The notes beneath the pieces are model-generated. The model did not search any database. It was not told the DNA's origin and was given only the letters and a program-made list of their open reading frames with translations. Source: an uncultured Robinsoniella sp. (lineage in GTDB: Bacteria; Bacillota; Clostridia; Lachnospirales; Lachnospiraceae). Taken from it: a DNA stretch of 64,000 bases. The first letter of the stretch is position 1. Every line of letters starts with the position of its first letter. The stretch lies in the NCBI GenBank assembly GCA_900540475.1, contig UQGG01000025.1:33372-97371 (forward strand), given 5' to 3'. Below, in pieces: positions 20,601 through 28,800 of the stretch. The position numbers were made by a program, and so were the translations under genes.

Positions 20601-20774
20601 ATTTGCATTCAACTTACCCTGATTGGAGAAATAATTGAGGTTTCCCTCCCTCTTTGCCTGCGAGTTCTCAGCATTTGTCTGTTGTGGTGCCGCATTAGCG
20701 GGTATGACTGCATTAAATAAAGTACTTGCCGTCAGAACCACAGTTAAAACAAGTGAAACAACACGTCTTTTCAT
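14631..20774 (-). CDS. Giant secreted GH127-like (DUF1680) glycosidase with LamG-like, FIVAR and BspA-LRR modules
   Basis: A 2047-residue extracellular protein. Signal peptide 1-28 (ends IPANAA). The GH127/DUF1680 catalytic region spans about 35-620 (NAKGWLLEQLYLQKNGLTGA; GFECCFPNMHMGWPKF with the paired Cys region). A CBM-like and an Fn3-like segment follow, then three successive ~190-residue concanavalin/LamG-like modules starting DDFSDPAVSKNKW, DDFTDTEASLEKW and DDFEDALVSAEKW. Then FIVAR-type helical units, an Ig-like domain (VKIEYFTGDEPDLTGMEVTAVY), two more FIVAR units and a C-terminal BspA-like leucine-rich repeat. No LPXTG. GH127 enzymes are beta-L-arabinofuranosidases; the multi-module tail suggests binding to cell surface or polymer. 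Catalytic specificity inferred only. Confidence 0.85.
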   Translation of the reverse strand: MKRRVVSLVLTVVLTASTLFNAVIPANAAPQQTNAENSQAKREGNLNYFSNQGKLNANAFVQLPMGAVNAKGWLLEQLYLQKNGLTGAINDEYPLYGPSNGWRGGNGDGWEKGAYYLRGLMSLAWVLDDEELKGKSMEWINFILDSQRSNGFMGPVNDGDGSSDGWDWWPRMVILQVIRDYYEATALQGTPDERVLPFFDKYFRYQSNRLPQKPLNSWAASRGGDNIEVLLWYYNHAYDDQNPTDSDWIIELAELLASQTKSQDSGLNWNDVFTKTTVREHVVNTTQAMKTPAVLSQLPGRENDKDTLKEGIFNMGLDHGRVDKLANSDEGARDNLPYRGAELCSIVESLLSNEISIAITGESWLGDDMERIAYNSLPAGYAPDYTGHCYFQAQNQVMATHGNHEFDCEHGDDSAFGAPTGFECCFPNMHMGWPKFVQNMWMATKDNGLALVMYGPNTVTAKVADGKTAVFDETTDYPFKDTIGLDYSGEEASFPLNLRLPAWCENPSVEINGKAVDVSQADGFAVIDRTWKPGDQVTVTFPMDVRTSVWYNNAAAVEYGPLIFSQRIEEDWRIASDDAAREIQYDPVGEFDRKEVYPASDWNYGLVIDPENPADSIQIEFANEVGLQPFTLSNAPITMKVTGQKIPQWKLKGNVVPEPPYSPVAPDETLQEEIQLVPYGCTRLHMTQLPVVGEAPENGITSKTQQDSSSYVENGEKVVEFDNVVVPSADDYTLKISYTGSGTLRLNINGKYEEEMSFDGTEPKIVENLSSIVPGTNQYFYFKHENYNNIRFFGNDNVEITGIEVVPVNPFTQPEIKEAISNKNGTSVTLNTNIDRSDGFYTVKYGTESGNYTKTAENFYNKKAVITGLEPGAAYYFQVSMLVNGVEQVSEEVKAESASEQPLTFKDDFSDPAVSKNKWTLYDPNNVINFQPGKMSVGVSNNIKAMTGMQEWTDYAVVADVIGTGNPDRDFGIILRATNVTDGSDGYNGYYVGINAVAGGLNIGYADGGWNGIASPGGIAYEENKVYQLKTIIAGERLAVYVDGVKLYDENISDMKSGDKPVPYYASGSAGLRSWNQSFDVSSFEVREITAEEYEDLGIENNLFEDDFTDTEASLEKWTVLDPKNAVTFEEGQIRVSNSDNLKIMAGTGEETWEDYAIETKLTGPEKPNRDFGVMFRCTDVTGENADSYKGYYVGIDAIGNGLNVGYASNGWNDITKVPAFTYEPGKVYDLKILVKGNMFKVFVDGVQVYELEDDKFSYGSVGLRSWNQPFAVNYFKVRNLTKAETDSFTNEAPDPEPPVQVTPDFQDDFEDALVSAEKWRLCGSVDKMHFADGKLTMESNNNVKAVAGDEAWTDYAAEADVILDGKSNQNAGLMYRVTGAGNSSSDNYCGYFFGIGNNDDGTGYYISGYADNKWHQTERRNLPAFENGRAYRLKAVAYQDMVALYIDDQFITRFINTRYPNGMIGLRSYDKPFSADNIVVREVTADDLTAFENWTRYIDETFGAHKTVQIKFPKFSPTKEYKIVYGTEPGVYTTEVYGLLHSKGGSKSDKLSVSVPENDTDYYFRVIALDGNEEIASSGETVIHTGERYDITQDLDNLTESLTVAGDIDRDSYTRDSLLRLDWAVANANRVLDSTSSNLIDARLAKNCIAVGINELIETEKPAVVLDRITVKPPVKIEYFTGDEPDLTGMEVTAVYSNQTEKKLAAADYRMTGFDTTAPGEKTVTIIYQEGAISKKGEFKITVREIPVPEKPDITLLSALYQKIAAIGQGNYTAESYRNLQTALTAANKVLQNENAAQDEINQAADDLLLAFTKLEKTTPVVPETVDKGKLQMIYDTLKNTKYDNYTAESWNNFQTALAGAQRVLTDTKATNSQVSRAFDTLWKTSRSLTQNPPKPPVTPSLKKGAAYTYKGLKYKVTNAVKGKETVSVTGAQKKSITSITIPSTVTLKGVKCKVTYIKSKAFKNYGKLTKVTIGSNISNIGSQAFYNDSKLKTITIRSNVLTKAGSKIFRGISANAKIKVPEAKRNSYKKLLKNKGQKSTVKIIW

Positions 20775-20870
20775 ACACCTTACCTCTTTTCTGTGTGGGG
20801 TTTTTTTATGGGTTTCAATTAAATTATAGCTTTCCGGATGCTGTTATTCTTTGTAAAAATATGATCGTTT

Positions 20871-20901
20871 TTTACACTTTTAGGAGAAAAAGCACTATAA
20901 T
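20871..20901 (+). promoter_or_regulatory. Candidate promoter of the AraC/GyrI-like gene
   Basis: TTTACA (20871-20876) and TATAAT (20896-20901) are 19 bases apart (18 if the -35 is shifted by one). They lie about 90 bases ahead of the start at 20991. Spacing is longer than ideal, so moderate confidence. Confidence 0.42.
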
Positions 20902-20990
20902 AGAAAAGAAAGCGGCAGGAGAGAAAATCTTGTCCAATTAGTTCAAGAAAATACATCTAAAAAGATATAAAATGGAAAAGAGGTAAGGGA

Positions 20991-21902
20991 ATGAAGCATT
21001 GGGACATGGAGAAAGTAAATGCCATACAAAGGATGCAGGATTATATACGGGATCACGTGGAAAGTGAAGCATTTTCTTTTGAAGAAATGTATTCCTGCGG
21101 CGGATATTCCAAAAGGCACGGCGACAGAATATTTAAAGAATTCATCGGAAAGACGCCCAAAGAGTATGTCAGGGCGATCCGTCTGTCAGAAAGTTCCCTG
21201 GAATTGCTGAATAGCAGCCAGCGGATTCTGGATATTGCCCTGAACAGCAGCTATCAATCCCATGAGGGATATGTGAAGGCATTTTGGGAAGCCTTCCATG
21301 TTACACCCAGTTCGTACCGGAATGCACCGGATCCCATTCCTTTATTTGTTCAGTATCCCATTCAAAATTATTTTACGTTAATAAACCACAAGGAGGACAA
21401 AAATATGTGTAAAGAAATGAAATTATGTATGATTACAGCGGTATCCAGACCAAAAAGAAAGATCATACTGATGCGATCTGCAACAGCTGTGGATTATTTT
21501 TCATTCTGCCAGGAAGCAGGATGTGACTGGGAGGGGTTATTTAACAGCATTCCTGAGAAATATGATATGGCGGCAATTGTGGAGTTGCCTGCTAATCTGG
21601 TGAAAGAGGGTACATCTTCTGTTGCAGCAGGAGTGGAAGTGCCTTACGATTACGCAGGAGCTATTCCCAAAGGATGCGATGCGGTTGAACTGGAACCTTG
21701 TGAAATGCTTTATTTCCAATCGGAACCCTATGAAAAGGAAGAAGACTTCTGTGTAGCGATTGACAGCGTCCAATATGCGATTGAAAAGTATAATGGGAAA
21801 GCTTTTGGATATCAGCTGGATGATACGCTGGCACCGAAGTTTAATTATGGGGCGAATACGGTTATGGGAGCGAAGCAGGCAGTGCCGGTTAGCAGGATAT
21901 AG
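20991..21902 (+). CDS. AraC family regulator with GyrI/Rob-like effector-binding domain
   Basis: A 303-residue regulator. An AraC-type DNA-binding domain covers about residues 8-110 (FSFEEMYSCGGYSKRHGDRIFKEFIGKTPKEYVRAIRL; DIALNSSYQSHEGYVKAFWEAFHVTPSSYR). The C-terminal ~160 residues look like a GyrI-like ligand domain (MAAIVELPANLV, YDYAGAIPKG, EPCEMLYFQSEPYEKEEDF). Such proteins resemble Rob/BmrR-type multidrug sensors. ATG at 20991 follows GAGGTAAGGGA. It is monocistronic, with a terminator at 21957. The inducing ligand is unknown. Confidence 0.86.
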   Translation: MKHWDMEKVNAIQRMQDYIRDHVESEAFSFEEMYSCGGYSKRHGDRIFKEFIGKTPKEYVRAIRLSESSLELLNSSQRILDIALNSSYQSHEGYVKAFWEAFHVTPSSYRNAPDPIPLFVQYPIQNYFTLINHKEDKNMCKEMKLCMITAVSRPKRKIILMRSATAVDYFSFCQEAGCDWEGLFNSIPEKYDMAAIVELPANLVKEGTSSVAAGVEVPYDYAGAIPKGCDAVELEPCEMLYFQSEPYEKEEDFCVAIDSVQYAIEKYNGKAFGYQLDDTLAPKFNYGANTVMGAKQAVPVSRI

Positions 21903-21956
21903 AGGGAGTGGGATAAGGTATAGATTGGGTAGATTAAGGTAATAGGTAAAGTGAAC

Positions 21957-22012
21957 GCAGGCAAATGTTGGAGAGAATAAGATTTTCTTTCCTATATTTG
22001 ACCTGCTTTTTC
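21957..22012 (+). terminator. Terminator after the AraC/GyrI-like gene
   Basis: GCAGGCAAAT pairs with ATTTGACCTGC (one bulge) and an inner GGAGAGAA pairs with TTTTCTTTCC, followed by TTTTTC. It is located about 55 bases past the stop. Confidence 0.6.
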
Positions 22013-22081
22013 AATATCTTGTCAATCCACAATTAGCTGTAATATGGTACAATAGGGAAAACGAAAGATAAGGAGAACCAA

Positions 22082-23008
22082 ATGCCTATGAAAATAGATC
22101 GTTTACTGAGCATAACAATCTACCTGCTGAATAATGAATCGGTAAGTGCAAGACAATTGGCACTTCATTTTCAGGTATCGGTCCGTACAATCCAGAGGGA
22201 TATGATTACACTTTCTCAGGCTGGGATTCCGGTATTTGCCAATAGCGGGCAAACAGGCGGCTATGCTATTTTACCAGAGTTCAAATTAAAAAACCATCTG
22301 TTAAAAGATGCGGATAAGCAGCTGATCTTAAAAGCGCTGAAGAGTTTGAATACATCTTATTCCAATAGTACCCTGGAAGAGTTGATTAGGAAATACCTTA
22401 CAATAACAGGAGAAAATAACAGTCAGCCTGTTTTCTGGGATTTTGGTGTTACCAGAGAAAATGCTGTGGTGCAGGAGTACAATATTTTTTTGGAAAATGC
22501 AATAAAGCAAAACCGGACGATACGGTTCCATTACCGCAATGCAGAAGGGGTTGAATCAGAGCGCAGAGCGCAGCCCCTTGCGGTACATTACAAATGGTAT
22601 GCCTGGTATCTGTTTTTTTATGATCTGGACAAATTGGATTACCGAACATGTAAAGTTGCCAGAATGTCTGAACTGCAGATTTCACAAGGCAGATGTACCG
22701 TTCAGCATGATGAGGTTGAAAAGCTGATGAAGGAATCAGAACAGAAATATTACCGCACATGTTCAGAGATTGAAGTGCAATGCAGAGAAGAAGAGAAAGC
22801 TTTATTAAAGGAATATTTTCCCGATGAAGAATTCGAAAAATTGCCGGATGGCAAATACCGCATGTTTCTTCATGTTCCACAAAAGGAACGTTTATGGCAG
22901 GCACTTTTGTTAAGCTTTGGAAATCGTGTTAAAGTCATTGGTCCTCAAGAATACAGAGAGAATTTAATTCGAACAGCACAGAATTTTTTATCGAATTACG
23001 ACATATAG
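22082..23008 (+). CDS. HTH_11/WYL domain transcriptional regulator (YafY-like)
   Basis: A 308-residue protein: N-terminal DeoR-like winged helix (LLSITIYLLNNESVSARQLA; VSVRTIQRDMITLSQAGIP), then a WYL domain at about 140-215 (RTIRFHYRNAEGVESERRAQPLAVHYKWYAWYLFFYD) and a C-terminal WCX extension. WYL proteins bind small ligands or nucleic acid and usually act as repressors or activators of neighbouring genes. ATG at 22082 follows AAGGAG. The likely target is the Fe-S protein gene 140 bases downstream or itself; not proven. Confidence 0.9.
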   Translation: MPMKIDRLLSITIYLLNNESVSARQLALHFQVSVRTIQRDMITLSQAGIPVFANSGQTGGYAILPEFKLKNHLLKDADKQLILKALKSLNTSYSNSTLEELIRKYLTITGENNSQPVFWDFGVTRENAVVQEYNIFLENAIKQNRTIRFHYRNAEGVESERRAQPLAVHYKWYAWYLFFYDLDKLDYRTCKVARMSELQISQGRCTVQHDEVEKLMKESEQKYYRTCSEIEVQCREEEKALLKEYFPDEEFEKLPDGKYRMFLHVPQKERLWQALLLSFGNRVKVIGPQEYRENLIRTAQNFLSNYDI

Positions 23009-23134
23009 CTGTCGCTTCCATGTAGTATCTTATTCTAGTAGCGGCTGTTGCAAATACGCCACTACATAGCACAGTCACACACCTGACACAGATATCAGGC
23101 ACTATATATCGACGTATTTACGCCGAGCGGCACT
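23006..23134. other. Structured intergenic stretch starting at the stop codon of the WYL gene
   Basis: Contains several small inverted repeats (CCTGA..TCAGG; CGACGTA..TACGCCG; GTAGcGGC..CGCCaCTAC) and ends are loosely complementary (TAGCTGTCGC versus GCGGCACTA). It may be a degraded palindromic element of the kind seen clearly at 40215 and 52724. The ribosome site AGGAGG of the next gene is at its right edge. Confidence 0.3.
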
Positions 23135-23147
23135 AGGAGGAGTTCAC

Positions 23148-23846
23148 ATGAAACATAATGTAGAAATTAAGAGTTATTTATTACAAAGCGGAGCAGATTT
23201 GTGTGGGATTGCCGGGATAGAACGTTTTTCAGACGCACCGGAGGGATATCATCCCACAGATGTTTTGCCGGACTGCAAGTCTGTTATTGTTATTGCAAAA
23301 AGTTTTTTGGCAGGTACGCTGGCATGTACGACCACAATCCCCTATACGATTGTACGAAATATGATCTCGGATACCATGGATAAGATGGCAGTTGCGTTTT
23401 GCTCCCACATGGAAAAGGAGGGAGTGATTGCCATACCAACGGGAACTATCGGACCATCTGAATTTGATGAAAAGACAATGCGTTTTCGGAATATTGTCTC
23501 TGTTAAACACGCAGCTCAGGCAGCAGGACTGGGAGTGATCGGGAAAAATACGTTACTCATTACGCCGGAATATGGCAATATGGTGTGGCTGAGTGTGATT
23601 TTGACAGAGTTGGAGTTAGAACAGGATCCCATCCTGGAGACGGAATTTTGTAAAGATTGCAGCCGTTGTATCAATGCCTGTCCAGTAAAGGCATTGGGGG
23701 AGCCGCAAATGGAACAATTAACATGTTGGGAATATGCATTTGGGCAGGAAGGGCAGGGAGACTGGAGAATCAAGTGCCATAAATGCAGGGATATCTGCCC
23801 TCATTGTCTGGGAAGTGAGAATGGGAAGATGAAACGACATCTGTAA
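23148..23846 (+). CDS. Epoxyqueuosine reductase-like 4Fe-4S protein
   Basis: A 232-residue protein related to the C-terminal two thirds of QueG and to other double-cluster reductases. It has the QueG-like N-terminal fold (GADLCGIAGIERFSDAPEGY; HAAQAAGLGVIGKNTLLITPEYGNMVWLS) and two 4Fe-4S motifs, CKDCSRCINACP and CHKCRDICPHC. It is shorter than true QueG (usually 300 or more residues) and lacks its tail, so it is probably one of the uncharacterised paralogs common in anaerobes. AGGAGG precedes the ATG at 23148. Confidence 0.8.
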   Translation: MKHNVEIKSYLLQSGADLCGIAGIERFSDAPEGYHPTDVLPDCKSVIVIAKSFLAGTLACTTTIPYTIVRNMISDTMDKMAVAFCSHMEKEGVIAIPTGTIGPSEFDEKTMRFRNIVSVKHAAQAAGLGVIGKNTLLITPEYGNMVWLSVILTELELEQDPILETEFCKDCSRCINACPVKALGEPQMEQLTCWEYAFGQEGQGDWRIKCHKCRDICPHCLGSENGKMKRHL

Positions 23847-23936
23847 AATAGGAATAGTCGATAAGTTGTTAATCTGTTATAATATATAAAATGCAGTGTT
23901 ATTAATCTCTGGAATTGGGGGGATACTGGAAAGGAG

Positions 23937-25235
23937 ATGAAAACGATGGAAAAGGCAATTTATATTGGAACAGATGATTTTACAGAAATAGTAAATGGTA
24001 ATTATTATTACGTTGACAAAACACTTCTTATAAAAGAATTATTGGATAAACCGGCAAAAGTCACACTTTTTACAAGACCAAGGAGATTTGGGAAAACCTT
24101 AAATACAATGATGTTACGCACTTTTTTTGAAAATATTCCAGGAAATGATGTTTATTTTCATAACTTGAAAATCTGGAACAGTGGTGAAAAGTACACACGT
24201 TTCCAAGGGAAATATCCGGTTATCTTTTTGACTTTTAAGGATGCAAAATGTGATACATGGGAAGAAACATATGAATCCATTTGCCGTTTGATACAAAAAG
24301 AGTTTAATCGCCATGCAATGTTAGGCCATTTTGAATCTTTGAATACGTATCAGAAGAAGCAAGTAGAGAAAATATTGGATGAGACAGCGGGACCTGTAGT
24401 TTATAAAGATGCTTTAGGCGATCTAACCGAATATCTGCATCAGGCAGAAGGGGTTAAGCCAATCATTTTGATTGACGAGTATGATACACCGATTATGCAG
24501 GGACATGCAAAAGGATTTGAAAGAGATGTAATCACTTTTATAAGAAATCTGTTCTCCGGTGGAATGAAAAATAATATACACTTAGAAAGAGCTATATTGA
24601 CTGGGATTTTACGTATTGCGCAAGAAGATATCTTTAGCGGGCTTAATAATATCAGAGTTGCGACTTTGTTGGATAAAGACTTTAACAATTATTTTGGCTT
24701 TACGGAAAATGAAGTGAAAGAGATTGCCGACTATTATGGCGTTCCAGATAAAATATTAGAGATTCGTAAATGGTATGACGGGTATTTATTTGGAGGTACG
24801 GAAATATACAATCCCTGGTCTGTTATGAATTATTTTGCTTCTGGCTGCACGCCGGGAACCTATTGGACAGCTACCAGCAGCAATGATATTCTAAAAGACA
24901 TCCTTAAAACAGCCAGTCCGGAAATAATAACGAACCTGACAACTCTTATGAATGGGGAATCCTTTCGGGCATATATAGAGACGCAGCTTGCTTACGGCAG
25001 TTCTGAAAGTGAAAATAGGAATGATACACTTTATTCTTTGCTTTTGATGTCCGGATATCTGAGGGAAGAAAGGCCGCTTGATACAAAAAAAGTAGAGATG
25101 GGATTATCTGCAACATATGATCTAAGTATACCAAACCGCGAAATAGCAGAAGTATATCGAAAAGAAATTTTTGAGCAGATGACCGTCGCCTTTTGTAAAA
25201 AGTATGTTGCGGTAGAAAAAGCAGACCAGCAGTAA
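23937..25235 (+). CDS. AAA-ATPase-like/DUF1703 protein lacking its PD-(D/E)XK nuclease domain
   Basis: A 432-residue member of the AAA-ATPase_like family widespread in Clostridia and Bacteroidetes. The variant P-loop TRPRRFGKTLN is at about residue 46 and Walker B PIILIDEYDTPIM at about 178. Full members are about 520-560 residues and end in a PDDEXK_9 nuclease domain; here the protein stops after EVYRKEIFEQ plus about 20 divergent residues, and no continuation is visible in any frame downstream. It is therefore a truncated allele, of doubtful activity. An ATG at 23946 in the same frame is an alternative start. A terminator follows at 25285. Confidence 0.85.
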   Translation: MKTMEKAIYIGTDDFTEIVNGNYYYVDKTLLIKELLDKPAKVTLFTRPRRFGKTLNTMMLRTFFENIPGNDVYFHNLKIWNSGEKYTRFQGKYPVIFLTFKDAKCDTWEETYESICRLIQKEFNRHAMLGHFESLNTYQKKQVEKILDETAGPVVYKDALGDLTEYLHQAEGVKPIILIDEYDTPIMQGHAKGFERDVITFIRNLFSGGMKNNIHLERAILTGILRIAQEDIFSGLNNIRVATLLDKDFNNYFGFTENEVKEIADYYGVPDKILEIRKWYDGYLFGGTEIYNPWSVMNYFASGCTPGTYWTATSSNDILKDILKTASPEIITNLTTLMNGESFRAYIETQLAYGSSESENRNDTLYSLLLMSGYLREERPLDTKKVEMGLSATYDLSIPNREIAEVYRKEIFEQMTVAFCKKYVAVEKADQQ

Positions 25236-25284
25236 TTAAAAAAGTTTTGTTTTCCAAAAAAAATATAAAAAGTAATATTCGGGA

Positions 25285-25328
25285 GAGCCGATAACTATGA
25301 ATACGTTTCATAGGTTATCGGTTCTTTT
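25285..25328 (+). terminator. Terminator after the DUF1703-type gene
   Basis: GAGCCGATAACtATGAA pairs with TTCATaGGTTATCGGTTC around a four-base loop, followed by TTTTTA. This separates the DUF1703 gene from the T7SS region. Confidence 0.85.
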
Positions 25329-25667
25329 TATTCTACTCTCCGTTTTTTTAGTACTCAGAGAAAATTCTAATCATTTTAATTTTCTACTGATATCTGATAA
25401 ACAGGCAGATCCGAGATTCTTCTGATAGAAAGAAACAGTGCCTCCTTGCTTCGCATAAGCAGCAGCGGTTGTCTTGAACCAATCTATTCATGTCAATAAA
25501 CCTACCATTAAATACAAACCCAACCAGATATCATCCTGCGTAGTATATAATATCTTAAAAAAATTCATACATTAAAGAGGGATTTATTATGTAGCCATAG
25601 TAAACACACTGGTATAAGGTACAAAAGAAAATATTAGGAATCTTTATTGTAGGGAGGAATAATTAAA
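25329..25667. other. Intergenic region ahead of the T7SS locus, with an AraC-like sequence fragment
   Basis: No intact gene. Bases 25387-25411 are identical over 25 nt to 58118-58142, inside the AraC-type gene at 58014 (reverse strand peptide DLPVYQIS), suggesting a gene remnant. A minimal SD plus ATG-TAG is seen near 25577-25592. The promoter of the secretion operon should lie here; TATAAT-like sequence is present near 25546 but I could not pair it with a good -35. Confidence 0.4.
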
Positions 25668-25862
25668 ATGAATATAGGGAAAGTGTTATTATCCGATTAT
25701 GCAATAATCAGCTATGAGTTAGTTGTGATTATAATATTGACGATCGTTAATCTGAAGTTGTCAATGAAGAGAAAGGCCAGTTTGAAAGAACAAGTGAAAA
25801 ATGGTAAAAGACAGCAAGAGGTGTCTTTGGAAAATTCCCTGAGAAATGAGAAGAGGAGGTAA
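25668..25862 (+). CDS. Small single-pass membrane protein, first gene of the T7SS operon
   Basis: A 64-residue protein with one hydrophobic helix at about 13-31 (IISYELVVIIILTIVNLKL) and a highly basic, helical C-terminal tail (many K, R, Q, E). GGGAGGAAT precedes the ATG. It ends six bases ahead of the EssC start. No family recognised; size and position would suit a small membrane component standing in for EssA, but there is no sequence evidence for that. Confidence 0.65.
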   Translation: MNIGKVLLSDYAIISYELVVIIILTIVNLKLSMKRKASLKEQVKNGKRQQEVSLENSLRNEKRR

Positions 25863-25868
25863 GAATGC

Positions 25869-28800
25869 ATGAGTATGGTATTGTCCATATATACAAAGGA
25901 TGCGTTTAAAGAATTCTTATTACCTTCTTTGAATAATGCAGATTATACAATCACATTTTACCGGGATTATTTTCATTTGCAGGAGGATATACAGCTTCGC
26001 TTGGAGATACTGGATGGAATCTGGAGAATTCAGCCCGATACACATTATCAGGTAGTCAAAAACCCCGCTGCAAGCAACATGGTTTTTGACCCTCGCGGCA
26101 GTTGCCAAATGGACACGCCAGCGCGTCCGATTGACTCGTTGCTCACGGGAATAAAGGATCAGGGACAGCAAAGGGAAAACTATAAAGGGAAGCAGCTTAG
26201 AGACGGCGATATATTGCGGCTTCAGACGAACTTTATGGAGAATATGTCTGTCATAGTGAAGGATACGGCATCCGGTTTTCATGTATATAAAAAGTTCAAA
26301 TTAGATGGAGTGAATGAAATCACAATTGGAAAGAAACCCGAGAATGATATTATTTACAATTATCAGAGTATGGTGTCAGGAAACCATGCAAAGATTGTAA
26401 AAACAGCCAGGGGATATGAAATTCTCAATAGTAGTCCTAATGGCATCTATGTAAATTCTCAGCGTGTGGATAATAAGGTGGAGCTGGAGTTTGGCACCTT
26501 TATTAATATTATCGGACTTCATTTAGTGTATTTGGGGGATTTACTTGCTATTGACACAGAAGGGGGCCATGTTCAAGTCTGCAAAACGAAATTGAAGGAG
26601 TATCCGGCAGATGAAAGCAAGGCAGCTGTATCCGCTGCGGAACTGCCGGTTTCTGTGGGAAAAACCTTATACCACCGGGCACCGCGTAACTATGAAAAGC
26701 TGGATGCTGAGCGGGTTGAGATAGAGGCGCCGCCTCAGCTGACTAAGGCAAAGCAGCAGCCGCTCCTTATGACAGTGGGACCGGCTCTTACGATGGCACT
26801 GCCCATGCTGCTTGGTTCTTTTATGATGATGTATGCGTCAGGCAGTTCCGGAGGAAAGTCATCCTTATACATGTATTCGGGACTGATCATGTCTGTATCC
26901 TCTGCTGTAATCGGGCTTACCTGGTCTCTGGTAAATATCCGCTATCAGAAAAAGATTGAGAAAGAAAATGAGGAACAGCGGTTTCAGGCGTATGGACAGT
27001 ATTTGACAGAGAAGGCGGATGAGATAAAGGAAAAATATGAACATACGGAAAAATCCCTGGTGGAGATGTATCCAGATACCTCTGATTGTCTGAAATACGA
27101 TGAGCGGAAAGGGATCTTATGGAGCAGAAACCGGACACATGTAGATTTTCTTCAGCATCGTCTGGGAATTGGGGACTTGCCATTTCAGGTCCTGATCGAT
27201 GTTCCGAAAAAGCGATTTCAGTTATACAAGGATAAATTGGAAGAAAAACCTGCATTTGTCCAGGAGAATTTTCAGACATTGTATCAGGTTCCCGTTACTG
27301 TGGACCTGATCAAACATAATCTGGTGGGAGTAGTTGGGGGCAAACATAAAAAAGGCGCGATTGAGATTGCTAAAATTCTAAGTGCACAGCTGGCTTCTAA
27401 TAATTGCTATACAGAAGTCAAACTGGGTTATATCTATGATGAGACTACCTCATTTGATTATGGTAAATGGGACTATGCAAAATGGCTTCCCCACGTTTGG
27501 TCTGAGGATAAGAAAACCCGCTTTGTAGCATCAAATAAAGAAGAGGCAAGTGATGTATTTTACGAATTGACAAAGGTCTTCCGGGTTCGTCTGGAGGAAA
27601 GCTCGGATAATCGAAAAACAGAGCTGCCCAAGCCGTATTACATCGTATTTATTTCTGACATCTCTGTATTGGAAGGGGAGTTATTTTCAAAATATATCTT
27701 CGAAAGAGAGGCGGCATGCGGACTGACTGCCATACTCATGGCGGAACGATATGAGGAGCTGCCGAATAACTGCGATTTTATTATAGAAAATACGGATGTT
27801 TTTCAGGGGATGTATGAAGTGTCAGCCAGTGAGAAAGAAAAGCAGGCGATTGTATTTGACCGGGTAAATGATCTTGAACTGGAATATTTTGCAAGGCATC
27901 TGTCCACTCTTCAGGTGCTGGAAATGGAGGAAGGAGGAGAGATTCCTTCTGCCCTGACTTTTTTTGATATGTTTCATATTCAAAAACTGGAGGAACTGCC
28001 TGTAAAAGAATTGTGGGCAAAGAGCCGAATTTATGAAAATATCCGGGGAATTGTGGGAGAAAAGGCGGGTGGCGTGCCTTGCTATCTGGATGTACATGAA
28101 AAGTATCACGGTCCCCACGGGCTGGTGGCAGGTACGACAGGCTCAGGAAAGAGTGAAACGCTGCAGACGTATATGCTGTCACTGGCTGTTAATTACAGCC
28201 CGGATGATATTGGTTTTTTTATCATTGATTATAAGGGTGGGGGTATGGCGAATCTCTTCCAGGGGCTGCCCCATATGATCGGACAAATTTCAAATCTGTC
28301 CGGGAATCAGGTAAACCGTGCCATGATTTCTATTAAGAGTGAAAACAGAAGGCGGCAGAGGGTCTTTACGGAACACGGGGTCAACAATATCAATGCCTAT
28401 ACGAAATTGTATAAAAATGGAGAGGCGGCTAATCCGATTCCCCATCTGTTTATTATTATAGATGAGTTTGCTGAATTGAAAAAAGAGGAACCGGATTTTA
28501 TGCAGGAATTGATCAGCGTAGCTCAGGTTGGGCGAAGCCTGGGCGTACATCTGATATTGGCAACCCAGAAACCCAGCGGTACGGTAGATGACAATATCTG
28601 GAGCAACTCCAAGTTCCGTCTTTGTCTGCGTGTGCAGGACAAGCAGGACAGTAATGATATGCTGCATAAACCGGATGCTGCTTATATTACCCAGGCAGGC
28701 CGCTGCTATTTACAGGTGGGTAATGATGAGGTGTACGAATTGTTTCAGTCCGGGTTCAGCGGTGCGGTTTATGATGAGAATGCAGCGGGCGTAAATACGG

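Noticed and set aside
22000..22075. Strong promoter for the WYL regulator gene
   Set aside because: TTGTCA and TACAAT/TAATAT candidates have spacings of 23 or 15 bases, outside the usual range.
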